Positions 8,156 through 16,034 of a stretch of DNA of 38,749 bases are shown here, piece by piece. The number at the start of each line of letters is the position of its first letter. The first letter of the stretch is position 1. The stretch comes from Planctomycetota bacterium (GTDB taxonomy: Bacteria; Planctomycetota; Phycisphaerae; Phycisphaerales; SM1A02), in the NCBI GenBank assembly GCA_024226535.1, contig JAAELP010000415.1, positions 1 to 38,749 on the forward strand. Direction: 5' to 3'. Position numbers and translations under genes: made by a program. The notes beneath the pieces were generated by a model, which saw nothing but the letters and a program-made list of their open reading frames with translations, was not told where the DNA came from and did no database searches.

Positions 8156-8625
8156 TGCAGATTCACGTCGAGCTGCGCGCGCTCGGTCATGCCGTCGCGC
8201 ATGACGTCCATGTGCAACTCCCAGAAGCCGGGCATGTGAAAGAGCATGTCTTCCACGACGAAGCTGCCGTTGGCGCGCTTCCGAACCGTTGGCTCGCGGT
8301 TCATGCCATGGCGGTGATCCGGCATGCGCCCGTCCACGAGGAGCACGACATCCGGCACCGGTACGTTCCGGCGTTCGCCCTCGTAGACGGTGACGGTGAA
8401 GCCGAAGGGCTCGTTGAGCGGGATGGGATCGGAGTCGAGCTTGCACACGACGTAGTACGTCCCTCCGTTGCTGAGGATCCCGCCATCCGGAGCGGGGCCC
8501 CCCGTGGGGGCGGCGGACTCGTCGGCGACCCCTTTCGCCGTGCCCGCTTCGTAGTCGGAGCCGCAGCCGGCGAGCAGCAGCGACGCCAGGGACACGATCA
8601 GCAACAGCGGAAATCGGCCGGTCAC
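8152..8625 (-). CDS. YtkA-like domain lipoprotein
   Basis: Lipoprotein of 157 residues: signal with lipobox LLAGC (Cys21) and a single beta-sandwich domain of the YtkA/FixH type (about 55-155). The GRMPDHRHGMN stretch and the closing FHMPGFWELHMDV pattern fit that family, in which His and Met residues suggest metal handling or a role beside cytochromes. The start is GTG at 8625, overlapping the stop of the NHL gene (GTGA) and preceded by GGGGAGGTG. Upstream in-frame ATGs such as 8823 lie inside the NHL gene and were rejected. It sits between the NHL propeller and the di-haem cytochrome with 4-bp overlaps on both sides. A role in metal supply or assembly for the cytochrome is inference. Confidence 0.75.
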   Translation of the reverse strand: MTGRFPLLLIVSLASLLLAGCGSDYEAGTAKGVADESAAPTGGPAPDGGILSNGGTYYVVCKLDSDPIPLNEPFGFTVTVYEGERRNVPVPDVVLLVDGRMPDHRHGMNREPTVRKRANGSFVVEDMLFHMPGFWELHMDVMRDGMTERAQLDVNLQ

Positions 8626-10550
8626 GATCCACCTCCCCGGCGCTGCTCGTCCCAGGTCGTAAAGGCGCGACCCGTTCCGAAACTGACGAGCCACTCGCCG
8701 TCGGTCGAGAATACCTGCACGCGGTGGTTGCCGTAATCGACGACGTAGAGACGATCTCGCGCGTCGAGTCCGATGCCCTTGGGTTTCCAGAACTGCCCGT
8801 GGTCGGTGCCGAGCGTGCCCCACGATTTCATGAAGGTGCCGTCGGTGCCGAACTTCTGCACGCGGTGGAGGACGTCATCGGTGACGTACACGAACCCCTC
8901 GCGGTCGGCCACGATGCCGAAGGCGCTGCGAAAGCGCCCGTCGGCGTCGCCCGAGGCGCCCCAGGAGCGCTGGAATGTGCCGTTGCGGTCGAAGACCTGC
9001 ACGCGGTGGTTGTCCGCATCGACGACGTAGACCTCTTCGCCGTCGGGCCCGAGCGCGAGATCGGTGGGGCGCCGGAAGTTGCCCGGCTTCGTTCCGTGTC
9101 CGCCCCACGCCCGCAGCATGTTCATCGACGGATCGAAGACGAGCACGAGGGCGTTCCGTGAATCGAGCACGTAGAGGTTCCCGTCGGCGTCGCGGCGCAG
9201 GGCCGCCGGCTCGATGTCCCAGCGGCCGCCGAGCCTCTTCAGGCGGTTGCGCTGGTCGCGCTGAGCGCCGATCCAGTCCAGGTCCCAGGCGCGGACGAAG
9301 CGAGCGCGGCGCTTGGAGTAGCCGCGGGGCTCATCGGGAGCGTAGTCGAGGCGGAAGCTCGAGAGACGCCGGGCCGCCGTGTCCGTGACGTGGAGCCAAC
9401 GGCCGTCGACATCGAGATCGAGTCCGGCGATGCGCAGGGCCTGGCCGGGGCGGCGGCCGCGCTCGCCGAAGTCACCGATGACGACGGGAATGTCCTTGCT
9501 GAGCTCGAAGACGTAGACGCGGTAGTTCTCCGGCTCGGCGATGGCGAGCAGTTTGCCGTCGAGGTGGATGCGCTCGCCGAAGTGCGCCTTCATCCGGCGG
9601 GCGGGGATGATCGCGGACGGGTCGGGCCCGGGGGCGTCGGCCCCGGCGGCGTCGAAGACCTGCACCCGGTTCTCGAAGGACTCCCCGATGACGCCGAAGG
9701 TGCCGGAGGTCGCGATGGCAAGGGAGTCGGGATAGTGCAGGCTGCCTTCGCCCTCGTGGGCGACCGCGGCGTGGACGCCCCACTGCTCGACGAGTTCGCC
9801 GGCGGCGTCGAAGACCTGCACGCGGTGGTTGCGGGTGTCGGCGACGTACCGGTGGTCGCCGCGGCTCACGATGCCGCTGGGGGTGTCCATGAGACCCAGG
9901 AATGGTCCCCAGTCGCCCCATGCGCGGATCGGCTCGCCGCGGGAGTCCAGCTCGGTGACGCCGTTGCGGTCGGCGTCGACGACGAAGATCGAGCCCGCGT
10001 CATCGACGGCCACGTCGGTCGGACGGCTGAAGCGCCGCTCGCGATCGGCGAAGACGAGCCGCCCCCTGTGGTCGAAGACCTGCACGCGACGATTGCCGAG
10101 GTCGGTGACGTAGACGCGTTCGGCGTCCACCGCGATGCCCTGCGGCTCGTTGAACCGGCCGGGCTGGTGCCCAAATCGCCCCCAGCTCCGCAGGTGCATG
10201 CCATCGGCGTCGAACACCTCCACGCGGTGGTTGCCGGTGTCGGAGACGAAGATCGTGCCGTCGGCGGCGACCGCGACGCCCGAGGGTCGAAGCAGGTCGC
10301 CCTTGCCGGACCCGGTGCGTCCGAAACCGTGGGAGTAGGTGCCGTCGGCGGAGTAGATCGAGATCCGGTCGGCGCCCGACTCGGCGACGTGGATCGCGTC
10401 GTCGGGCCCGATCGCGACCGCCCGCGGGTCGGACAGGTCATGGATGGTCATCCGGTACTCGCCGAACCGGAACGGCGGCGCCCCCAGAGCCGCCTCGCCG
10501 AGCGCGACCAGGAGCAGGAGGGGAATGAGCATGCGGGGCGTTGGGGGCAT
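8622..10550 (-). CDS. Secreted NHL-repeat beta-propeller protein
   Basis: Exported protein of 642 residues with a signal peptide (1-23, LIPLLLLVALGEAALG) and NHL repeats along its whole length. The signature N(H/R)RVQVFD or close variants occurs many times (for example TGNHRVEVFDADG, TRNHRVQVFDAAG, ADNHRVQVFDRNG), enough for two six-bladed propellers. A less regular stretch (about 320-430) separates the two repeat blocks. ATG 10550 follows GAGGACCCG; ATG 10532 (MLIPLLLL) is an equally good signal-peptide start. It heads the operon with the YtkA-like lipoprotein and the di-haem cytochrome. NHL propellers typically bind proteins or polymers, so a scaffold or recognition role for the redox pair is possible. 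No catalytic motif was seen. Confidence 0.85.
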   Translation of the reverse strand: MPPTPRMLIPLLLLVALGEAALGAPPFRFGEYRMTIHDLSDPRAVAIGPDDAIHVAESGADRISIYSADGTYSHGFGRTGSGKGDLLRPSGVAVAADGTIFVSDTGNHRVEVFDADGMHLRSWGRFGHQPGRFNEPQGIAVDAERVYVTDLGNRRVQVFDHRGRLVFADRERRFSRPTDVAVDDAGSIFVVDADRNGVTELDSRGEPIRAWGDWGPFLGLMDTPSGIVSRGDHRYVADTRNHRVQVFDAAGELVEQWGVHAAVAHEGEGSLHYPDSLAIATSGTFGVIGESFENRVQVFDAAGADAPGPDPSAIIPARRMKAHFGERIHLDGKLLAIAEPENYRVYVFELSKDIPVVIGDFGERGRRPGQALRIAGLDLDVDGRWLHVTDTAARRLSSFRLDYAPDEPRGYSKRRARFVRAWDLDWIGAQRDQRNRLKRLGGRWDIEPAALRRDADGNLYVLDSRNALVLVFDPSMNMLRAWGGHGTKPGNFRRPTDLALGPDGEEVYVVDADNHRVQVFDRNGTFQRSWGASGDADGRFRSAFGIVADREGFVYVTDDVLHRVQKFGTDGTFMKSWGTLGTDHGQFWKPKGIGLDARDRLYVVDYGNHRVQVFSTDGEWLVSFGTGRAFTTWDEQRRGGGS

Positions 10551-10551
10551 C

Positions 10552-10587
10552 GGGTCCTCGGGGTCTCGGGGGTCTCGGGGGTCTCGG
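10552..10587. repeat. 9-bp tandem repeat GGGTCTCGG
   Basis: Three perfect copies (10561-10569, 10570-10578, 10579-10587) follow one variant copy (GGGTCCTCG, 10552-10560). The array fills the predicted 5' leader of the NHL operon, between its -10-like element and ATG 10550. Confidence 0.8.
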
Positions 10588-10594
10588 GGTCAGG

Positions 10595-10600
10595 AGGATA
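10595..10600 (-). promoter_or_regulatory. -10-like element TATCCT for the NHL operon
   Basis: On the minus strand CTCCTATCCT lies 45 bp before ATG 10550, giving a start near 10588. No -35 match. The hexamer equals those at 6729 and 26004. Confidence 0.35.
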
Positions 10601-10656
10601 GGAGTCGCCGCGGGCAGCGAGCAAGGACGGCCGCGAACGGGGGACCGCCCCCCGTG

Positions 10657-10684
10657 GCTCCCGCGGCCCGGGCGTCGCGGGAGC
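10657..10684. other. Strong hairpin in the divergent promoter region
   Basis: GCTCCCGCG (10657-10665) and CGCGGGAGC (10676-10684) form a perfect 9-bp stem with a 10-nt loop that itself contains CCCGGG. There is no following T-tract, so it does not look like an intrinsic terminator. It could be an operator, a REP-type element or RNA structure. Confidence 0.45.
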
Positions 10685-10898
10685 GGCCCGGAAATCGGCC
10701 TCGTCGAAGCCGCTTCAGGTCCCCGTCTCCTGGACCGATATTCCCACCGTTATGGAGGGGATCCAGGAGCGGTCGTGCGCCCACGCCCGGCACACCGCGG
10801 AATGGCAAGCAAGTCCGGGGCCCGGACACTAGGCTACGCCTTCTGTGATCGAAACCGTTCCTCCCGGCCCGCCACGATCCGCGGCATGGAGAGGAACC

Positions 10899-12485
10899 AT
10901 GAACTCGCAACTCGCTGCCTCCGCGATGTCCCACACGAACGAAAGCCAGCACTCGTCCATCCTCGGGTGGATCGCCGCCGCTGCCGGAACCGTCGCGCTC
11001 GCCTTCCTGATCTACTACAACCTCACGCACGGTGAGCATCATGGTCCGGCCGACCACCATGCCCCCCCGTTCTGGGGCCTGGGCATCCTCCCGTTCGTCG
11101 GCATCCTCGGGTCGATCGCGATCCTCCCGCTGCTCCCGATGACCCACCACTGGTGGGAGCGCAACGTCAACCGTTTCGCGATCGCCATCCTGTGCGGCGG
11201 GCTGACGGTCGTGTACTACCTCTTCGCGCGGGGAGCGGACTCGATCCTCCCCATGCTCAACCACGCCATCCCCGTGGAGTACGTGCCGTTCATCGTGCTC
11301 CTGTTCAGCCTGTACGTGATCAGCGGCGGGATCTGTCTGAAGGGGGACCTGGCCGCGCACCCGGCGACGAACACCGGCTTCCTCGCGTTCGGCGCGGCGA
11401 TCGCGAGCTTCATCGGCACGACCGGGGCGAGCATGCTGCTCATCCGTCCCCTGCTCCAGACGAACTCCGAACGCAAGCACGTCGTGCACACGGTGGTGTT
11501 CTTCATCTTTCTCGTCAGCAACATCGGCGGCGCGCTGCTGCCGATCGGCGATCCGCCACTGTTCCTGGGTTACCTCCGCGGCGTCGATTTCTTCTGGACG
11601 TTCGGTCTCTGGCAGCAGTGGTTGTTCTGCTGCATCACGCTCCTCGTGATCTACTACGTCTGGGACTCGGTGGCCTACCGGAAGGAGACCAAGTCGGACA
11701 TTCGTGCCGACGAGACGCAGCGCACGCCCCTGCGGCTCACCGGCACGATCAACATCGTCTGGCTCGCCGGGATCGTCTTCTCGGTGGCGTTCATCGTGCC
11801 CGGCAAGCAGTTCCCGGGACTCGGCTTCACAGTCTTCCCGTTCCTCCGCGAGTTGATGATGCTCGCGCTCGTCGCGTGCTCGCTGCTCACCACGCCGCGC
11901 GGCGTCCGGGAGGCGAACCAGTTCAACTACGCGGCGATCATCGAGGTCGCGGCGCTCTTCGTCGGCATCTTCATCGCGATGCAGGTCCCGATCGAGGTGC
12001 TCAAGGCCAGCGGCGAGACGCTGACCGCCGTGATGACCGATCCGTGGCAGTTCTTCTGGTCCACGGGTGCGCTGTCGAGCTTCCTCGACAACGCGCCGAC
12101 GTACGTCGTGTTCTTCGAGCTGGGCAAGGTGATGCCGGCCGGAAGCGCGCCGGTGCTGCTCGGCGAAGCCGGCGAACTGGGCCGGATCTCGGCGCAACTG
12201 CTCGTTGCGATCAGCCTCGGCGCCGTCTTCATGGGGGCCATGACGTACATCGGCAACGGACCGAACTTCATGGTCAAGGCGATCGCCGAGCAGTCCGGCA
12301 TTCGGATGCCGAGCTTCTTCGGCTACATGTTCCGGTACAGTATTCCCATCCTGGTTCCGGTCTTCGTGATGGTGACGTTCGTCTTCCTGCGTGGCAACGA
12401 CGAGATCGCAACGAGCGAGTCGGTTCCGGAGACTCCATCGGCCCACGTGGAGCCGGCGTCCGCCCACGACGCGACGGCTCACTGA
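10899..12485 (+). CDS. NhaD/CitMHS-like sodium:proton antiporter family transporter
   Basis: Inner-membrane transporter of 528 residues with about eleven hydrophobic spans. The family core GDPPLFLGYLRGVDFFWTFG is in the middle, and the C-terminal half has NAPTYVVFFELG followed by YIGNGPNFMVKAIAEQSG. Both are hallmarks of the ion-transporter superfamily that includes NhaD Na+/H+ antiporters and citrate-type carriers. A histidine-rich loop (HGEHHGPADHHAPPFWG, about 43-59) follows the first span and could sense pH or bind metal. The ATG at 10899 follows GAGAGG. A longer frame from GTG 10845 lacks a ribosome site. A universal stress protein gene follows after 16 bp, an arrangement suggesting regulation of the transporter. 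Na+/H+ exchange is the best guess; the ion is not proven. Confidence 0.8.
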   Translation: MNSQLAASAMSHTNESQHSSILGWIAAAAGTVALAFLIYYNLTHGEHHGPADHHAPPFWGLGILPFVGILGSIAILPLLPMTHHWWERNVNRFAIAILCGGLTVVYYLFARGADSILPMLNHAIPVEYVPFIVLLFSLYVISGGICLKGDLAAHPATNTGFLAFGAAIASFIGTTGASMLLIRPLLQTNSERKHVVHTVVFFIFLVSNIGGALLPIGDPPLFLGYLRGVDFFWTFGLWQQWLFCCITLLVIYYVWDSVAYRKETKSDIRADETQRTPLRLTGTINIVWLAGIVFSVAFIVPGKQFPGLGFTVFPFLRELMMLALVACSLLTTPRGVREANQFNYAAIIEVAALFVGIFIAMQVPIEVLKASGETLTAVMTDPWQFFWSTGALSSFLDNAPTYVVFFELGKVMPAGSAPVLLGEAGELGRISAQLLVAISLGAVFMGAMTYIGNGPNFMVKAIAEQSGIRMPSFFGYMFRYSIPILVPVFVMVTFVFLRGNDEIATSESVPETPSAHVEPASAHDATAH

Positions 12486-12501
12486 CGGAGAGGACCGTCC
12501 C

Positions 12502-13329
12502 ATGCTCAAGCGCATCCTCGTCGGTCTCAGCGGAACGTCTTTCACAACGACGGCCGTCCGGTACGCCACGGAGCTGGCCCAGGCGCATGAGGCCGAGGTG
12601 ACGGGCGTCACCATCATGGACCGGAAGAAGATCGAGGACGTCGGGCCCGTGCCTGTCGGCGGCGGCGCGGCGGCGCATGCCCTCGCCGAGCACCGCGTGG
12701 ACATCACGGAGGAGCGGATCGAGGAGGCGTGCGCGGACTTCGAGTTCGCCTGTGCCGAGCACCACATTGCCCATCGCGTGGTCCACGAGACCGGCGATCC
12801 GATGGACGCGCTGAAGGACCTGTGGCGCTACAACGATCTCACGATCTTCGGACTCCGCGGGCTCTTCGACTACGGCGTCGTCAAGCATCCCGACGACGAG
12901 GTCATCCGACTCCTCGCCCAGGGCGTGCGGCCGATCGTCGCCGTGTCCGAGGTCCATCGGCCGATCCGGCGCGTGCTCGTGGCCTACAGCGGGTCGATGG
13001 AATCGGCGAAGGCGATGAAGCGGTTCGTCCAGATGCGGCTCTGGCCGGACGTGTCGATCCGGATCGTCGTGTGCGACAAGCGCTCGGGCGACGCCGAGTC
13101 GCTGCTCGAAAACGCCGCGGGATACTGCCGGTCCCATGGCTACGAGCCGGAGACCGAGTCCATCTCGGGTCATCCGCCGCAGAGGCTGTTCGCGTACGCC
13201 GAAGAGCACGACGCGGACCTGATCGTCCTCGGCACGTCGGGACGGCACAAGCTCCTGAAGCTCGTGCTGGGCGATGTCGCGACCGCCGCCATCAAGAAGT
13301 CCGAGGTCCCGCTCTTCCTCGCGCAGTAG
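12502..13329 (+). CDS. Tandem-domain universal stress protein
   Basis: Cytoplasmic protein of 275 residues with two UspA-like domains (about 1-145 and 150-275). Domain 1 begins LKRILVGLSGTSFTTTAVRY and domain 2 IRRVLVAYSGSMESAKAMKR. The second ends with IVLGTSGRHKLLKLVLGDVA, close to the ATP-binding G-2x-G-9x-G(S/T) motif but with Asp after the last Gly. Domain 1 lacks a clean version of the motif, so only domain 2 may bind nucleotide. The ATG at 12502 follows GGAGAGGAC, 16 bp after the transporter stop, so the two genes are almost certainly co-transcribed. A role in sensing nucleotide or stress for the antiporter is inference. Confidence 0.85.
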   Translation: MLKRILVGLSGTSFTTTAVRYATELAQAHEAEVTGVTIMDRKKIEDVGPVPVGGGAAAHALAEHRVDITEERIEEACADFEFACAEHHIAHRVVHETGDPMDALKDLWRYNDLTIFGLRGLFDYGVVKHPDDEVIRLLAQGVRPIVAVSEVHRPIRRVLVAYSGSMESAKAMKRFVQMRLWPDVSIRIVVCDKRSGDAESLLENAAGYCRSHGYEPETESISGHPPQRLFAYAEEHDADLIVLGTSGRHKLLKLVLGDVATAAIKKSEVPLFLAQ

Positions 13330-13351
13330 GCTCGAGCCGAGCGCTCGCCGC

Positions 13352-13367
13352 TGTGAAGTAAATCACG
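13352..13367. promoter_or_regulatory. CRP-like palindrome TGTGA-N6-TCACG
   Basis: TGTGA (13352-13356), six bases, then TCACG (13363-13367), one mismatch from the classic CRP consensus TGTGA-N6-TCACA. It lies 27 bp upstream of a TAGGAT element, centred near -46 to -47 of the inferred start, close to an activating position. No Crp/Fnr gene is in the window. Confidence 0.35.
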
Positions 13368-13393
13368 ATCCTCGGCGCCCGGCGATCGCGGGT

Positions 13394-13399
13394 TAGGAT
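13394..13399 (+). promoter_or_regulatory. -10-like element TAGGAT for the FG-GAP gene
   Basis: GGGTTAGGAT predicts a start near 13406. That leaves about 42 nt of leader to the ATG at 13448, or a nearly leaderless message for the in-frame ATG at 13409. Confidence 0.35.
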
Positions 13400-13447
13400 T
13401 GGCCCTTCATGGTCAACGGGTATCGAAGCGCCTTCAAGGAGAACTGC

Positions 13448-15889
13448 ATGAGCGTCCCTCGCCCGAACGTCACGTGGCTGATTGCTGCCGGTCTGTTGCT
13501 TCCGATACCCGCGACCCACGCCCAGTGGGTCGAGTTCGCCAACGAGACCGCGACGCGGCTCGTTTGCGGCGACCAGGAAGGCGCGAACTGCAACAACGCC
13601 ACGCTTCAGAACGGGGATGAGAAGGACTTCGCATGGGGCGACGTCGACATGGACGGCGACCTCGATCTCGTGAGCGTCAACAAGCAGCTTGGCACAACCA
13701 CCGGTCGGCGCCGCAACTTCCTGTTCCTCCTCGAGGACGGCGTGTACGTCGACCGCACGACGCAGTACGCGAGTGCCTCCACGGTCACGCTGCAAGGCGG
13801 GGCGACGAGCGAGGGTCTCCTCGACCTCACGAACGATCGCGATGTCGCGCTCGTGGACGTCAACGGCGACGAGTGGCTCGACATCGTGACGGCCACGACC
13901 CTGAGCAGCTCGGGCGGCAAGGCGATCTCGCACCCGCGGGTGTACCTCAACCTCGGCGAGGACGCCGGTGAGTGGCAGGGCTTCGTCTTCGACGACGAGG
14001 ACCGTTTCCCGACCATGCCGGCGGAGCCGAGATTCTGTTCGGTCTCGGCGGGTGATCTTGACGGCGACGGCGACCAGGACATCTACATGGGCGACTACCA
14101 GCAAGGCGGCGCCCGCCCCGTCGACCTGAACGACCGCCTCTTCATGAACGACGGCGACGGCTACTTCACCGATGAGTCGTCGCTCCGCATGTCGACGACG
14201 ATGCTCGAATCATCGTTCGCAATGTCCACGCAGATTGCGGACATGAACAACGACGGCCGCCTCGACATCATCAAGGACGATGCCCTCAACGCACCGCAGG
14301 GCATTTCGATCAGCTACAACAACGCAGCGGGCACGCCAGGCCAGGACGGCTTCTTCGACGAGTACGAGATCCCGTACGCGTTCACCCCGTACCACGTGGC
14401 CGTCGACGATCTCAACAACGATGGCTTGCTCGACATCGTCGTCACCGACGACGGCAGCGATTACTTCATGTTGAACCAGGGCAACGGTCCCGACGGCCTC
14501 GCCGACTTCGGCCCGCGGCAGACGCTCCAGGGGTCATCGCCCAACGAGTTCGGCGGCAACTCGCTCGTCACGGACCTGAACAACGACGGGCTCAAGGACG
14601 TCATCATCACCAACGTCGACGTCGACCTGCCGAGTTGCAGCCAGGAGTCGCACATCTTCCGCAATCTCGGTGGAACGTCGGGCATCACGTTGCAGGACCA
14701 GGGGCCGCTCGGGATCGCCAGCTCGCACCTGACGGGGCTGCACGACGCGGCGGCCGTCGACATGAATGGCGACGGCTGGCTGGATCTCGTGCTCGGCGAC
14801 TGCGATGGACTGTGGATCTACGTGAACCAGCCGCCCACGGGCATCGTGTTCAGCTACCCGACCGGGTTCCCGAGCCTGATGGAATCTGGCACGGGATTCG
14901 CGTTCCAGGTCCAGCTTGCAGCCCTCGGCGGCGGCATGCCCGAGCCGGGTTCGGCGAAGATCTTCCTGTCCACGAACGAGGGGACGTTCGTCGGATCGTC
15001 GCTCACGCCGCTCGGCGGCGACCTCTACGAGGCCGCGCTGCCGGCCGGTTCGTGTCTCGACGAGTATGACTTCTACTTCACCGCCGACCTTGCCGGGAGC
15101 GGCGAGGAGTACCGGGATCCGAGCACCGGTGAGTATGCGGCGCTCGTCGCCGACGGCCAGGAACTCACGTTCGAGGATGACTTCGAGAGCGACGTGTCAG
15201 GTTGGTCCGTCGTGAATACCGATCTCCTCACCGGCGCCTGGGAGCAGGCGGAGCCGAACTTCACGCTTGACGGCACGACGCTCGCGGCGCCGGACGGCGA
15301 CGCGGAGGCCGGAGCGGAGAAGATCAAGGCGTTCGTGACCGACAACGGCCCGCCCGGTGGAGCCGAGACGCTCAACGACGTCGACGGCGGTCCGACGGAC
15401 CTGATCTCGCCGCTCATCGACCTCGAAGGCCAGGACGCGATCGTCTCGTACTTCCTCTGGTTCTACTGCAACAACCTCGACGACGAGTTCGTGGTGTCCG
15501 TGACGAACGACGGTGACCAGCCGGATCCGACGTGGGTGAACGTCGAGACGCTGACCGTCAACACGAACGGCTGGGAGGGGCGCTCGTTCACGGTGAGCGA
15601 TGAGGTCGCGCCGACCGCGAACGTCCGCGTGCGGTTCCGCGTGTCGGACAACCCGAACACGTCGATCACCGAGGGCGGCGTCGACCTGTTCCGGGTGGAG
15701 TCGTTCCTGTGCGTGGAGACGTGTGCCGAGGACCTCGACTCGTCCGGCGACGTCGGCTTCGGCGACATCCTCCAGATCATCGGCGCGTGGGGACCGTGCG
15801 GGGTTCCGTGTCCGGAGGACCTGAGCGGCAACAACCAGGTGGACTTCGCGGACATCCTCGCGGTGATCGCTGCGTGGGGGCCGTGCTAA
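13448..15889 (+). CDS. Secreted FG-GAP/VCBS repeat protein with C-terminal cassette and dockerin tail
   Basis: Exported protein of 813 residues. A signal peptide (1-25, ending THAQ) is followed by an FG-GAP/VCBS propeller with seven visible calcium-loop motifs: DVDMDGDLDLV (65), DVNGDEWLDIV (137), DLDGDGDQDIY (203), DMNNDGRLDII (265), DLNNDGLLDIV (321), DLNNDGLKDVI (376) and DMNGDGWLDLV (438). The C-terminal half has an Ig-like segment (about 468-570), a jelly-roll segment (576-755, from DDFESDVSGW) and a dockerin-like tail (759-813), as in the protease and one propeller. The ATG at 13448 follows AAGGAG and directly precedes the signal; ATG 13409 would add 13 residues. The gene stands alone, with a CRP-like site upstream. 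It is probably a calcium-stabilised extracellular binding protein. Confidence 0.85.
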   Translation: MSVPRPNVTWLIAAGLLLPIPATHAQWVEFANETATRLVCGDQEGANCNNATLQNGDEKDFAWGDVDMDGDLDLVSVNKQLGTTTGRRRNFLFLLEDGVYVDRTTQYASASTVTLQGGATSEGLLDLTNDRDVALVDVNGDEWLDIVTATTLSSSGGKAISHPRVYLNLGEDAGEWQGFVFDDEDRFPTMPAEPRFCSVSAGDLDGDGDQDIYMGDYQQGGARPVDLNDRLFMNDGDGYFTDESSLRMSTTMLESSFAMSTQIADMNNDGRLDIIKDDALNAPQGISISYNNAAGTPGQDGFFDEYEIPYAFTPYHVAVDDLNNDGLLDIVVTDDGSDYFMLNQGNGPDGLADFGPRQTLQGSSPNEFGGNSLVTDLNNDGLKDVIITNVDVDLPSCSQESHIFRNLGGTSGITLQDQGPLGIASSHLTGLHDAAAVDMNGDGWLDLVLGDCDGLWIYVNQPPTGIVFSYPTGFPSLMESGTGFAFQVQLAALGGGMPEPGSAKIFLSTNEGTFVGSSLTPLGGDLYEAALPAGSCLDEYDFYFTADLAGSGEEYRDPSTGEYAALVADGQELTFEDDFESDVSGWSVVNTDLLTGAWEQAEPNFTLDGTTLAAPDGDAEAGAEKIKAFVTDNGPPGGAETLNDVDGGPTDLISPLIDLEGQDAIVSYFLWFYCNNLDDEFVVSVTNDGDQPDPTWVNVETLTVNTNGWEGRSFTVSDEVAPTANVRVRFRVSDNPNTSITEGGVDLFRVESFLCVETCAEDLDSSGDVGFGDILQIIGAWGPCGVPCPEDLSGNNQVDFADILAVIAAWGPC

Positions 15890-15896
15890 ACGAGGT

Positions 15897-15909
15897 GGTG
15901 ACAGTCACC
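15897..15909. repeat. Palindrome GGTGAC-A-GTCACC
   Basis: A perfect 6-bp dyad around one central base, seven bases after the FG-GAP stop codon. The short centre fits a protein site or a REP-type repeat better than an RNA hairpin. Confidence 0.45.
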
Positions 15910-15974
15910 TTCTCTCCGTGGAGCACAGCGCCCACGGGCGTTCACCCCACGCGGTTTGATCGGGCGCAACGCAA

Positions 15975-16001
15975 GCGGAGCCGGCTTGACGCCGGCTCCG
16001 C
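15975..16001. terminator. Strong hairpin between convergent genes (REP-like copy 4)
   Basis: GCGGAGCCGGC (15975-15985), loop TTGAC, GCCGGCTCCGC (15991-16001): a perfect 11-bp stem between the convergent FG-GAP gene and the membrane-protein module. The core GCCGGC-N5-GCCGGC matches the repeats at 36, 129 and 258. GGTTAATTG follows on the plus strand, but there is no real T-tract. A bidirectional terminator role is likely but unproven. Confidence 0.5.
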
Positions 16002-16034
16002 GGTTAATTGCTGGTCTGTCGAGGTTCCGCGCGG

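Larger units (their letters stand above)
10551..10898. other. Divergent intergenic region
   Basis: No gene is supported here. It lies between the divergent NHL operon and the ion transporter. It contains 9-bp tandem repeats (10552-10587), a minus-strand TATCCT (10595-10600), a strong hairpin (10657-10684) and a weak plus-strand TAGGCT (10830-10835), about 70 bp before the transporter ATG. A GTG at 10845 is in frame with the transporter but lacks a ribosome site. Confidence 0.55.

Noticed and set aside
5213..8239. 1008-codon open frame on the plus strand
   Set aside because: Antisense to the propeller and di-haem cytochrome genes, without any recognisable domain.
10551..10898. tRNA or small RNA gene
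   Set aside because: The hairpins are present but no cloverleaf, T-loop GTTCGA pattern or terminator T-tract was found.
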